The notes under the pieces are model-generated. The model was not told the DNA's origin and made no database searches. It was given only the letters and a program-made list of their open reading frames with translations. This document shows positions 1 to 7,430 of a stretch of 35,526 bases of DNA, piece by piece. A program made the position numbers and the translations under genes. The first letter of the stretch is position 1. Every line of letters begins with the position of its first letter. Origin of the DNA: an uncultured Lachnospiraceae bacterium (GTDB lineage Bacteria > Bacillota > Clostridia > Lachnospirales > Lachnospiraceae); NCBI GenBank assembly GCA_902785635.1, contig CACZZH010000035.1, positions 1-35,526 on the forward strand, in the 5' to 3' direction.

Positions 1-215
1 CCGGGCAGCCCGCTGATATGGTCTCCGTGATAATGTGTGAAGCAGATCACATCGATCGGTTTGAAACTCCAGCCTTTTTCCTTCAAAGCGATCTGGGTTC
101 CTTCCCCGCAGTCGATCAGCAGGCTGCTGCCGTTGTAACGCACCATCAAAGCTGTCAGCCAGCGATAAGGCAGCGGCATCATCCCTCCGCATCCAAGCAA
201 ACAAACATCTATCAT
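1..215 (-). CDS. rnz: Ribonuclease Z, N-terminal part (cut by window edge)
   Basis: Only the first 71 codons are inside the window; the rest lies to the left of base 1. The protein starts [16 protein letters not shown] and reaches the metal-binding motif [13 protein letters not shown] at about residues 60-72. That is the HxHxDH signature of the beta-lactamase-fold tRNA 3' processing nuclease, which removes 3' trailers from tRNA precursors using two zinc ions. The ATG at 215-213 is preceded by an AAGGA about 10 bases upstream. The gene follows rimI by 52 bases on the same strand and is probably the last gene seen of the tsaE-tsaB-rimI run. Other metallo-beta-lactamase-fold enzymes share the HxHxDH motif, but the 'LLG.GG..PLP.R' opening is typical of RNase Z. 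This makes the family assignment firm although the C-terminus is unseen. Confidence 0.87.
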   Translation of the reverse strand, partial: MIDVCLLGCGGMMPLPYRWLTALMVRYNGSSLLIDCGEGTQIALKEKGWSFKPIDVICFTHYHGDHISGLP

Positions 216-267
216 AAATTAAAAATCCTTCTGTACTCTCTTCTGTCAGTTCTGTGTTATTTTCTTT

Positions 268-729
268 TTATTCTGTCCACATGATGTATGCGTCTTCTTT
301 CGGAAATGAATAAAAATTCTTCCGCATGCCCACACTTCTGAAGCCATATTTTTCGTAAAGCCGTATCGCTGCTTCATTGCTGACGCGCACTTCCAGTGTG
401 AAGCGCTCAATGCCCTGCTGTCTGCCCTGCTCCATCAGAGTATTCAGCAGAAAAGATCCGACTCCCTTCCGGCGAAGGGAAGGATCTACTGCAATATTGG
501 TAATGCAGGCCTCCTCAAACGAACGGACATATCCTCCGTATCCTGCAAGATTCTCTCCCAGAAATGCAGTCAGATAATACATATGAGGGGACTCAATTGC
601 CTGATGAAAGCTTTCCAGGCTCCAGGGCTCCGAAAAGCTGGCTGCTTCAAGCGCTGCCACGGCACACAGATCCTCCCGGGACATTTCCTTCCAATACAGC
701 TCCTGCAGGGCATCGTCTTTATTCTCCAT
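268..729 (-). CDS. rimI: Ribosomal protein S18 alanine N-acetyltransferase (GNAT family)
   Basis: A GNAT-fold acetyltransferase of about 153 residues, the usual RimI length. The acetyl-CoA binding motif is seen in NIAVDPSLRRKGVGSFLL (R-R-K-G-V-G), followed by the typical RimI stretch FTLEVRVSNEAAIRLYEKYGF. RimI acetylates the N-terminal alanine of ribosomal protein S18. An in-frame ATG exists at 747, but I prefer the ATG at 729. It has a GAGGA sequence about 10 bases upstream and overlaps the end of tsaB by only 11 bases, giving the N-terminus MENKDDALQELYW. The position directly after tsaE and tsaB is the common Firmicutes arrangement and supports the name over an unspecified GNAT enzyme. 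tsaD, often the next gene, is not here; rnz follows instead. Confidence 0.88.
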   Translation of the reverse strand: MENKDDALQELYWKEMSREDLCAVAALEAASFSEPWSLESFHQAIESPHMYYLTAFLGENLAGYGGYVRSFEEACITNIAVDPSLRRKGVGSFLLNTLMEQGRQQGIERFTLEVRVSNEAAIRLYEKYGFRSVGMRKNFYSFPKEDAYIMWTE

Positions 730-1459
730 GGGTTTTGCTTTCCTCATTCAGGCGCTGTTCACGCTCACGTTCAGCCTGGGACTTGCGAAGATAAACAGGA
801 CGCACCAGTGCAGCATCCTGCATTTTTCCCTGCTCATAATACTGCATCGCAGCCACAGCCAGGGCTCCTGCCCTCTGCCGGTTCTGATGAATCGGAGCAA
901 ACCGGTAGGGAACCGTCAGCTCTTTGATGAGTATTTCCCGGAAATCATCTGCTCCGTCTCCCAGTAAAACCGTTCTTCTTCCGTACCGGTTGATCACCTT
1001 GCACCAGTCCCGGACATCCTCAGCGGTCTGATCCTCAATCATTTCAAGAACATACGCTCCATCCCGGTCCGGCTTAAATGAATAAAGACCTGTATAGATC
1101 TGTTCACGTCTGGCATTCATCATCGGGCACACCAGCTCATCCGTTCCATAGACATTAAAAGCCAGCGCTTCGAGGGTCGGAACCGATATGACCGGCTTGC
1201 CGATCGCAAGCCCGATTCCCTTGGCTGTGGCGCAGCCAATTCGAAGCCCCGTAAAAGAGCCGGGCCCTCCGGCAACTGCCACTGCATCTACTTCTTCCAT
1301 CTTCAGATCGAGCTGCCTGGTGATCGCATCCAGCATCGGAAGCATCGTCTGCGAATGCGTCATTCCGTTATCAACCGTATATTCTGCCAGCAGGCGCCCA
1401 TCCCGGGCAATGGCAACCGTCGCTGTCGTTCCGGAACTGTCAAGTGCAATTATCGTCAT
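719..1459 (-). CDS. tsaB: tRNA threonylcarbamoyladenosine biosynthesis protein TsaB
   Basis: A 246-residue ASKHA-fold protein. The N-terminus MTIIALDSSGTTATVAI and the motif AGGPGSFTGLRIG (about residues 63-75) are diagnostic of TsaB (YeaZ). TsaB is the non-catalytic partner of TsaD in the complex that transfers threonylcarbamoyl to A37 of ANN-decoding tRNAs, giving t6A. The reading frame starts inside tsaE with a 20-base overlap and ends inside the start of rimI, so the three genes are translationally coupled. The C-terminal part (from about residue 185) is variable, as usual in this family. Nothing is odd about length or motifs. Confidence 0.94.
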   Translation of the reverse strand: MTIIALDSSGTTATVAIARDGRLLAEYTVDNGMTHSQTMLPMLDAITRQLDLKMEEVDAVAVAGGPGSFTGLRIGCATAKGIGLAIGKPVISVPTLEALAFNVYGTDELVCPMMNARREQIYTGLYSFKPDRDGAYVLEMIEDQTAEDVRDWCKVINRYGRRTVLLGDGADDFREILIKELTVPYRFAPIHQNRQRAGALAVAAMQYYEQGKMQDAALVRPVYLRKSQAEREREQRLNEESKTHGE

Positions 1460-1898
1460 TTTTACTGTAATCTCCTAATCCCGTGATCGTTATTTTCCGG
1501 TAATCAAAGCCTTTTTCCGGATCCTTCTCCAGGCATACGCGAATGAGTCCCTCCGGGAGAAGTTCTTCGATCATTCCGGCCCACTCTACCAGGCATACGC
1601 CTTGTCCGTAGAAATATTCTTCTATTCCGATCTCATACATTTCTTCCGGATCGCCGATCCGGTATACATCAAAATGATAGAGCGGCAGACGGCCGCTCTC
1701 ATAGACCTGCAGGATCGTAAAGGTAGGACTGCTTACGTCTTCATCTACACCCAGACCGCTTGCAAATCCCTGTGTAAACACGGTTTTTCCTGTTCCGAGA
1801 TCTCCGGCAAGCGCCCACACCTGCCCGGATCGTGCCTGCTCTCCGTATTTTTTCCCCAGGGCAAATGTTTCTTCCCTGGACCAGGTTTCATAGATCAT
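1440..1898 (-). CDS. tsaE: tRNA threonylcarbamoyladenosine biosynthesis ATPase TsaE
   Basis: A 152-residue P-loop ATPase. The Walker A motif GDLGTGKT lies at about residues 32-39 with the family context FTQGFASGLGV. The downstream segment SPTFTILQVYE, HFDVYRI and VCLVEWAGMIEELLP is the TsaE (YjeE) core. TsaE drives turnover of the TsaB-TsaD complex in t6A synthesis. The ATG at 1898 has AGGAG six bases upstream. It is the first gene of the tsaE-tsaB-rimI run and is separated from the NUDIX gene upstream by 83 bases that hold a 16-base tandem duplication. Length and motif order match the family. Confidence 0.93.
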   Translation of the reverse strand: MIYETWSREETFALGKKYGEQARSGQVWALAGDLGTGKTVFTQGFASGLGVDEDVSSPTFTILQVYESGRLPLYHFDVYRIGDPEEMYEIGIEEYFYGQGVCLVEWAGMIEELLPEGLIRVCLEKDPEKGFDYRKITITGLGDYSKNDDNCT

Positions 1899-1923
1899 CT
1901 AAAACTCCTGTTATTCTTTCCTA

Positions 1924-1955
1924 TGTTTGTCTCACCCTGTGTTTGTCTCACCCTG
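1924..1955. repeat. Perfect tandem duplication of 16 bases
   Basis: TGTTTGTCTCACCCTG occurs twice head to tail (1924-1939 and 1940-1955) in the 83-base gap between the NUDIX gene and tsaE. It contributes no start codon or ribosome binding site and looks like a recent slippage duplication in the leader upstream of tsaE. No hairpin is evident. Confidence 0.9.
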
Positions 1956-1981
1956 CGTAAGACCCGTTCCGGCTGATGTTC

Positions 1982-2599
1982 TTACTGCAGCGCCTGCAGA
2001 AAATGCAGCGGATCCTCCCGGCTCTCAAGAAAATGCAGCAGCATATATGCGCAGTTCAGAGCGACCTGCTCTTCCTTCAGGATTCTCAGTGCTTCCTTCC
2101 GGTCCGCAAGGACCACCTGCAGATCTTCCGTTGCTTCCAGGCCTTTAAGATTCGGCGTACCGTCACAGTATCCGTACACCATTCCGCAGCATTCATCGGT
2201 CATCCCGATCGTCGTATAATACCCTTTTTCAAAAAACGGTTCTGCCTGGACCGGATGAAGCACCAGTCCGGTCTCCTCTTTTAATTCCCGGACTGCGGCT
2301 TCCCGATAGTCCTCCCCGGATTCGACCAGTCCGGCAGGAAACTCATAAATATACCCTCCAAGTGGATAACGATACTGCCGGATCAGTACAACACGGTCCT
2401 TTTCCGGGCCATATACCGCAAAGATCGCTACCCCGTCGGGGCCTTTATCAGGATCGTTCATCCGCAGATGTGCAATATCGCTGCTTCTGGATGCCATATA
2501 ATAAGGAAAAACCTTTTCTCCCCTGCTCTCTGCTTCCAGTGCAAAATAGTTTAAAAACGCATTATGTGTGATCTGTTCAACCTTTTTTACCTTGCTCAT
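1982..2599 (-). CDS. NUDIX hydrolase, ADP-ribose pyrophosphatase type
   Basis: A 205-residue protein with a complete Nudix box at residues 90-112: G, five residues, E, seven residues, then RELKEETGL. The box supplies the Mg-binding glutamates for cleaving nucleoside diphosphates linked to another moiety. The preceding region VVLIRQYRYPLGGYIYEFPAG is typical of the ADP-ribose/ADP-sugar pyrophosphatase branch (NudF-like), so ADP-ribose is the most likely substrate. This is a family-level inference; the sequence does not fix the substrate. The gene starts 18 bases after the tex stop codon on the same strand, with a weak GGCAGGATG upstream of the ATG, so it is probably co-transcribed with tex. 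The C-terminal tail of about 40 residues is leucine-rich and of unknown role. Confidence 0.88.
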   Translation of the reverse strand: MSKVKKVEQITHNAFLNYFALEAESRGEKVFPYYMASRSSDIAHLRMNDPDKGPDGVAIFAVYGPEKDRVVLIRQYRYPLGGYIYEFPAGLVESGEDYREAAVRELKEETGLVLHPVQAEPFFEKGYYTTIGMTDECCGMVYGYCDGTPNLKGLEATEDLQVVLADRKEALRILKEEQVALNCAYMLLHFLESREDPLHFLQALQ

Positions 2600-2617
2600 T
2601 ATGAAACATCCTGCCTT

Positions 2618-4795
2618 TCACTGTGCGTCTCGTATCTTCATTGTCAATGAGATCCGTTTTTTTGCAGGATCTACCGACAGTACCTGCACATCCACGATGT
2701 CTCCGACATGCACGACCTCCATCGGATGACGGATAAACTTACGGGATGCCATCTGCGAAATATGCACAAGTCCGTCCTGATGTACTCCAATATCCACAAA
2801 CGCGCCAAAATCGATCACATTCCGGACAGTTCCCTTGAGAATCATGCCGGGTTTCAGGTCTTTCATCTCCAGCACATCGCTCCGGAGGATCGGACCCGGT
2901 GTATCACTTCTGGGATCCCTGCCGGGTTTTTCCAGTTCTCCCGCGATATCCCGCAGGGTGACCTCCCCGACTCCGAGCTGCAGGGCAAGTGCTGCATAGT
3001 CTCCGATCTTCTTCGTAAGATTTCGGATTCCTCCCTCCCGGAGCTGGTCCGGCGCAATTCCGAGCACAGAAAGAAGACCTGCGGCAGCTGCATAGCTCTC
3101 CGGATGGACAGCGGTCGCATCCAGAGGGTTCTCTCCGCCGGAAATGCGCAGGAATCCGGCACTCTGCTCGAATGCCTTTGCTCCGAGCTTAGGTACTTTC
3201 ATCAATTCTTTCCTGCTGCCGAACGGACCGTTTTTCTCCCGCCATGCAACAATATTTCCGGCAACCGCAGAGGAGATGCCTGAGACATATTTCAAAAGTG
3301 CGGCAGACGCAGTATTCAGATCCACGCCGACTGCATTAACACAGTCTTCTACCACCCCGTCCAGCGTCTCGCTGAGTTTTTTCTGATTCAGATCATGCTG
3401 ATACTGGCCTACACCGATCGCTTTCGGATCGATCTTGACCAGTTCAGAGAGCGGGTCCTGCAGACGCCGGGCTATGGAAGCAGCACTTCGCTGTCCCACA
3501 TCAAACTGGGGAAATTCCTCTGTTGCCAGCTTACTCGCAGAATAGACCGATGCGCCTGCCTCGCTTACGATCACATATTCCGGCGGTTTTCTTCCGGTCT
3601 TTTCATGATACTTTTTCAGGAACTGCGCAATAAAGCTCTCGGATTCCCGGGATGCCGTACCGTTTCCCACGGAGATCACACTCACATGCCAGGTGTCGAT
3701 CAGCTTTGTAAGGACCCGCTCTGCCTCTGCCTGCTTCGCCGCATTGGTCGGAGCCGTCGGAAAGATCACCGCAGTATCGAGCACTTTCCCGGAAGGATCT
3801 GCCACTGCAAGCTTACAGCCCGTCCGGAATGCCGGATCCCATCCCATTACAGTTCTGCCTGCGATGGGAGGCTGCATCAGAAGCTGCTTCAGGTTCTTCC
3901 CGAACACATCTATGGCGCCTGCCTGTGCCTTTTCCGTGATCTCGGCACGCACATCCCTCTCCACAGCGGGACCGAGCAGCCTCTGGTAACTGTCTTCACA
4001 GACTTTTTTCAGAAAGGCAGCACTCTGATCACTTCTGCTCCGGATCACATGACTCTCCATCCAGTCCAGGATCTTTTCCTCCGGAGCAGTGATCTTTACA
4101 GTGAGGACCTTTTCCTTTTCCCCGCGGTTGATCGCCAGCACCCGGTGTCCCGGTGCCGAACAGACACTTTCTTCATAATCATAGTAAGTATCGTATACCG
4201 TTGACACTTCCGGATCTCTGGCTTTCGCGGTGATCATTCCTTCCCGCATCGTCGTTCTGCGGATCCAGTCACGAAAAACCGCGCGCTCAGCGATCGCCTC
4301 AGCCAGGATATCGGATGCACCTGCAAGTGCAGCCTCCGCATCCGGAACTTCTTTTTCCGGATCAACATATGCTGAAGCCGCACCATAAAGATCCGTAAGA
4401 AGCCGGTCTGTCAGGATCTGCTTTGCCAGTCCCTCCAGTCCGCGTTCCCGGGCAATGCTTGCCCTGGTCCTTCTTTTCGGACGATAGGGAAGATAGAGAT
4501 CCTCCACGGCGACCAGCGTCTGCGCCTCTTCGATCTGGCGGTGCAGCTGCGGCGTCATCTTTCCCTGTTCCGTGATCGACATGATCACCTGTTCTTTCCG
4601 CTGCTCCAGGCTGCGCAGGTATTCCAGACGCTCCGAAAGAGTGCGAAGCTGTTCATCATTCAGACTGTCCGTCACATCTTTGCGGTAACGGGCAATAAAC
4701 GGTACGGTATTTCCCTCGTCCAGCAGGGTAACGGCGGCTTCCGCCTGCCCCTTGCGAATATTCAGTTCCTCTGCCAGACGGCTGATAATATCCAT
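2618..4795 (-). CDS. tex: Tex-family RNA-binding S1-domain protein
   Basis: A full-length Tex protein of 725 residues. In order it has an N-terminal helical region (MDIISRLAEELNIRKGQAEAAVTLLDEGNTVPFIARYRK, shown here as two joined family blocks), a YqgF-like RNase H fold in the middle (around GWDPAFRTGCKLAVAD), a helix-hairpin-helix region (about 490-560, including LNTASAALLKYVSGI) and an S1 RNA-binding domain near residues 645-717 (GTVRNVIDFGAFVDIGV). Tex proteins bind nucleic acid and act in transcription and RNA processing; their exact job in Clostridia is unsettled. The ATG at 4795 has an AGGAG about 10 bases upstream. It lies between an ACT-domain regulator (62 bases upstream) and the NUDIX gene, all on the minus strand. 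No motif is missing. Confidence 0.95.
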   Translation of the reverse strand: MDIISRLAEELNIRKGQAEAAVTLLDEGNTVPFIARYRKDVTDSLNDEQLRTLSERLEYLRSLEQRKEQVIMSITEQGKMTPQLHRQIEEAQTLVAVEDLYLPYRPKRRTRASIARERGLEGLAKQILTDRLLTDLYGAASAYVDPEKEVPDAEAALAGASDILAEAIAERAVFRDWIRRTTMREGMITAKARDPEVSTVYDTYYDYEESVCSAPGHRVLAINRGEKEKVLTVKITAPEEKILDWMESHVIRSRSDQSAAFLKKVCEDSYQRLLGPAVERDVRAEITEKAQAGAIDVFGKNLKQLLMQPPIAGRTVMGWDPAFRTGCKLAVADPSGKVLDTAVIFPTAPTNAAKQAEAERVLTKLIDTWHVSVISVGNGTASRESESFIAQFLKKYHEKTGRKPPEYVIVSEAGASVYSASKLATEEFPQFDVGQRSAASIARRLQDPLSELVKIDPKAIGVGQYQHDLNQKKLSETLDGVVEDCVNAVGVDLNTASAALLKYVSGISSAVAGNIVAWREKNGPFGSRKELMKVPKLGAKAFEQSAGFLRISGGENPLDATAVHPESYAAAAGLLSVLGIAPDQLREGGIRNLTKKIGDYAALALQLGVGEVTLRDIAGELEKPGRDPRSDTPGPILRSDVLEMKDLKPGMILKGTVRNVIDFGAFVDIGVHQDGLVHISQMASRKFIRHPMEVVHVGDIVDVQVLSVDPAKKRISLTMKIRDAQ

Positions 4796-4857
4796 GTATT
4801 TGCTTGCTCCTGTCTGTTTACATCCATTTGTTCCATGATGCCGGCGTTTCCGGATCC

Positions 4858-5328
4858 TTACCTTTCCTCACCCAGAATCTTCAGGTGCAGGACGCCTTCC
4901 ATCCGCTCGATCAGTCCGATCATATCCGATACATTTCCGGTGATGGGCAGAATATCCACACTGATCGTTGTAGAAGCCATTCCTCCGATCGGAATACTCT
5001 GATGGATCGTCAGGATATTGGCCTGATGATCCGCAACGATCTTCAGGACATCTGACAGCAGGCCCGGTTCATCCTTCATCTCCAGCACAAAAGTGATCGT
5101 CTTTCCTCTCGCTTTCTCATGAAACGGAAAAATATCGTCTTTATATTTATAGAAGGAGCTTCTGCTGATCCCCGCCAGATCTGCCGCTTCCTGAATGGTA
5201 TCTGCTTTACGGGTATCCAGCAGACGTTTTGCTTCAACAACTCTGAGCAGCACTTCCGGCACAGCTTTTGCTGTCACTACATAATACTGTTCCTCTGCCG
5301 CCAAGGTGTTCTCATCTTGTATTTCCAT
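4858..5328 (-). CDS. ACT domain-containing regulator (UPF0735 / PheB-like)
   Basis: A 156-residue protein with two parts. The N-terminal half carries a helix-turn-helix-like segment (ADTIQEAADLAGISRSSFY, about residues 43-61). The C-terminal half is an ACT domain beginning KTITFVLEMKDEPGLLSDVL and continuing ILTIHQSIPIGGMASTTISV. This layout is that of the UPF0735 family, called PheB in Bacillus, where ACT domains usually sense amino acids. A role as an amino-acid responsive transcription regulator is inferred from the domain pair, not shown. The ATG follows the TPM-domain gene stop by only 12 bases, with a GAGGA just upstream, so it is likely co-transcribed with the YdjH-like gene. Confidence 0.85.
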   Translation of the reverse strand: MEIQDENTLAAEEQYYVVTAKAVPEVLLRVVEAKRLLDTRKADTIQEAADLAGISRSSFYKYKDDIFPFHEKARGKTITFVLEMKDEPGLLSDVLKIVADHQANILTIHQSIPIGGMASTTISVDILPITGNVSDMIGLIERMEGVLHLKILGEER

Positions 5329-5340
5329 AAAATGCTGTCC

Positions 5341-6222
5341 TCAGAATTTTCTGCTGCCGCCTCCAAAAGAATGGCCGCCGGTCGAATGGGTCGTACTTCC
5401 TCCTCCGGAACCACCGCCGGAGGAACCGCCGCTGCTTTTAGGAATATGCCTCGTTGTGACCCTTTTCGTACGGTATATGTCACTCTTATTCGTGAGCTCT
5501 AATTTGTGATTCTTTTTGTAATCATAAGAGTATCCTCCCAGATGCATGCGATATTTGCCGAATACTCCCAACATGGTCCCGCCGCCGGCGAGCAGTCCTG
5601 CCGCCAGCGCAATGATTCCCTCGAACAGTGTGATCCGCTTTTCTCTCGGATCATTGATCCAGGTGATCTCTCCTGTGTCCCGGTCCCGGTAGTAATCTGC
5701 GCCTTCACCGCTCTTCACATAAGAAGCGGTATCGTCGATCATAACCTGAAAACAGGACGCATACATTTCCTTTGATATGTAATCATAACCGTCATCGAGA
5801 CATTTTTCGATTCTCTTGTCCGTAAGATAATAGATCATGATGCCGGAAGTCGAAATATGAATCTCCCGGTTATCCATATCGATCAGATAGAGCACGCCGT
5901 CATCGTTCTTATAATGGTCCAGATAATAATGATCTGCGTATTTCTCGCTCGAGTACCCTTTCGCATCATTCGTCGTGACGATCATAACGTCCAGACCGAT
6001 CAGTTCCGAAAGTGAAGAGATTCTCTTATACAGTCCTTCCTCTTCCGAAGAAGACAACAAACCGGCACCATCATCCACCAGGATCACATTCTCCGCGAAA
6101 ACCGTTATCGCCCCTGCGATCAGAATACTGCAGAACATAAAGCCGGCGAGAATCATCCGCAGCAGCGCGGAGGGCGTCCTTCTTTTTCCGATGCTTACCG
6201 GAAAACAGCCTGTTTTATTCAT
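5341..6222 (-). CDS. TPM-domain membrane protein with glycine-rich tail (YdjH-like)
   Basis: I take the ATG at 6222 as start because it has a GGGAGGATATCTGCT leader and forms an ATGA overlap with the stop of the upstream zinc-ribbon gene. The resulting 293-residue protein has a hydrophobic N-terminal segment (residues about 21-43, possible signal anchor, then VFAENVILVDDGAGLLS). A TPM domain follows (about 45-165), including SELIGLDVMIVTTNDAKGYSS and DDGVLYLIDMDNREIHIST. A second membrane segment (EGIIALAAGLLAGGGTMLGVF) comes next, and the tail is a glycine/serine-rich low-complexity stretch ending HSFGGGSRKF. This layout matches Bacillus YdjH and YgcG-type proteins. With its neighbours it resembles the YdjG-YdjH-YdjI membrane stress module. 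The biochemical role is not established by the sequence. Confidence 0.83.
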   Translation of the reverse strand: MNKTGCFPVSIGKRRTPSALLRMILAGFMFCSILIAGAITVFAENVILVDDGAGLLSSSEEEGLYKRISSLSELIGLDVMIVTTNDAKGYSSEKYADHYYLDHYKNDDGVLYLIDMDNREIHISTSGIMIYYLTDKRIEKCLDDGYDYISKEMYASCFQVMIDDTASYVKSGEGADYYRDRDTGEITWINDPREKRITLFEGIIALAAGLLAGGGTMLGVFGKYRMHLGGYSYDYKKNHKLELTNKSDIYRTKRVTTRHIPKSSGGSSGGGSGGGSTTHSTGGHSFGGGSRKF

Positions 6223-7310
6223 AGCAGATATCCTCCCACCAGAAAAGCAGTCATGACCACCGCGAAAATAACAGAAGATACTGCTGTCAGCTTTTTCCAG
6301 TTGATCGGAAATGATCCGCTGACATTTCCGTTCTGACCGTTCATGGCAAAATAGTAGATTTTTCCGCCTCTGCCGGCATAGGTAAGGACCCACACAGGAA
6401 GCAGCACATACTTCCAGTTCTCCTCTTCAAGAACCATGGATTTATCCGTGGGGGTAAAAGTGCTGTATCCTTTGATGGTATCCCGGAGGATATTGGATGC
6501 ATATCCTTCGGTCTTCTCATGTACTTCCCCGGAGAACTCGGAAGTTTCCATATTCCTCTTTTCCGCAAAGAACCCGGACAGATAGCTCATGGAAAAACGC
6601 TTCATTCCTTTAAGGGAAAACGGCTGGACGTTTTCCACCAGCTGCCGGTCTCCCTCCCGCAGAGCATTCCGCGTAAGCTTGTCGAATTTGATCTTTCCCT
6701 CTCTGGCTACGTCATAGATACTTGTTTCCGTAACTTCAGTATCCCCGGATCTGTATACCCTGACCTTTGTTCCGGTACCTCCCATTACACCGTCGATCCG
6801 GCAGCTGTAGACCCAATAAGGATAGTAGATGCCAGACAGTTTCTCGATCTGCTGTTCATTAAAAAAGGCTTTCGGAACAAATTTCTTTTTTCCGATCTTC
6901 TCCCGGAACATCTCTATGGCCTTCTCGCGATCGATCTGAAAAGGCAGTACCTGATCCGGAAGATACTCCCCGGACAGCCTTCCTTCCAAAACGACCGGAT
7001 TATGACAATAATAGCAGAATGTTGCTGCTGTAGTCGCGTCGGTGATGATCTGGGCGCCGCAGCTCGGGCAGCTGTAATAAACAGCTTCCTCCGAAGACCC
7101 ATTTTTTCCCGTACCGGTATCCGAAACAGTGTCATTCTCCTCCCACGCTGTGTTTTCCTCTGCCGCTGCGTCAGACCCTTCCTTAATAAAGGAATCGATC
7201 TCCTCCTGTGAAAAAGCAGACTGGCAGTACGGACACGTGTATTTTTGTGTTGCCGGAGTGAATACAAGTTCTCCGCCGCAGTTCGGACACTTATAAATAA
7301 TCGTTCCCAT
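6219..7310 (-). CDS. Zinc-ribbon membrane protein (YdjG-like)
   Basis: A 363-residue protein with two zinc ribbons. The first is at residues 8-29 (YKCPNCGGELVF ... YTCPYCQSAF) and the second at about 80-102 (YSCPSCGAQIITD ... FCYYCHNPVV). A conserved middle region follows (GIYYPYWVYSCRIDG, PFSLKGMKRFSMSYLSGFFAEK). The C-terminus has one clear membrane helix at about 341-362 (SSVIFAVVMTAFLVGGYLL). Similar proteins are annotated as TFIIB-type zinc-ribbon proteins and correspond to Bacillus YdjG. The likely ribosome binding site AGGAG sits about 12 bases from the ATG, an unusually long gap that may lower translation. A terminator and two competing hairpins lie between this gene and the SPFH gene upstream. 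The stop overlaps the start of the TPM-domain gene. Confidence 0.83.
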   Translation of the reverse strand: MGTIIYKCPNCGGELVFTPATQKYTCPYCQSAFSQEEIDSFIKEGSDAAAEENTAWEENDTVSDTGTGKNGSSEEAVYYSCPSCGAQIITDATTAATFCYYCHNPVVLEGRLSGEYLPDQVLPFQIDREKAIEMFREKIGKKKFVPKAFFNEQQIEKLSGIYYPYWVYSCRIDGVMGGTGTKVRVYRSGDTEVTETSIYDVAREGKIKFDKLTRNALREGDRQLVENVQPFSLKGMKRFSMSYLSGFFAEKRNMETSEFSGEVHEKTEGYASNILRDTIKGYSTFTPTDKSMVLEEENWKYVLLPVWVLTYAGRGGKIYYFAMNGQNGNVSGSFPINWKKLTAVSSVIFAVVMTAFLVGGYLL

Positions 7311-7345
7311 TTTATTAAAAATCTCCTACAGGCAAGTTCCTTTTA

Positions 7346-7378
7346 TCTCACAGGTAACAGGATGGCAGTCCTGTGAGA
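7346..7378 (-). other. Pair of mutually exclusive hairpins in the leader of the YdjG-like gene
   Basis: A 9-base-pair stem joins TCTCACAGG (7346-7354) and CCTGTGAGA (7370-7378). A second 6-base-pair stem, ACAGGA (7357-7362) with TCCTGT (7369-7374), uses part of the same right arm, so both cannot form at once. No U-tract follows on the minus strand, so neither is itself a terminator. The element sits just after the terminator at 7386-7418 in the direction of transcription. Confidence 0.6.
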
Positions 7379-7381
7379 CAG

Positions 7382-7418
7382 AAAAACAGCTGCCGCACCT
7401 CACGACTGCGACAGCTGT
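7382..7418 (-). terminator. Rho-independent terminator after the SPFH-domain gene
   Basis: On the minus strand ACAGCTGTCGCA (7418-7407) pairs with TGCGGCAGCTGT (7397-7386) over 12 positions with one G-U pair. A T-run follows at 7386-7382. It begins 12 bases after the stop of the SPFH gene and precedes the YdjG-like gene by 71 bases. It should make the SPFH gene mostly monocistronic, with readthrough into the next two genes. Confidence 0.85.
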
Positions 7419-7430
7419 CAGGGAAGATCA

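Noticed and set aside
3395..4204. A 269-codon open frame on the plus strand opposite tex
   Set aside because: It is composed of residues expected from the antisense of tex, with no start signals or family motifs.
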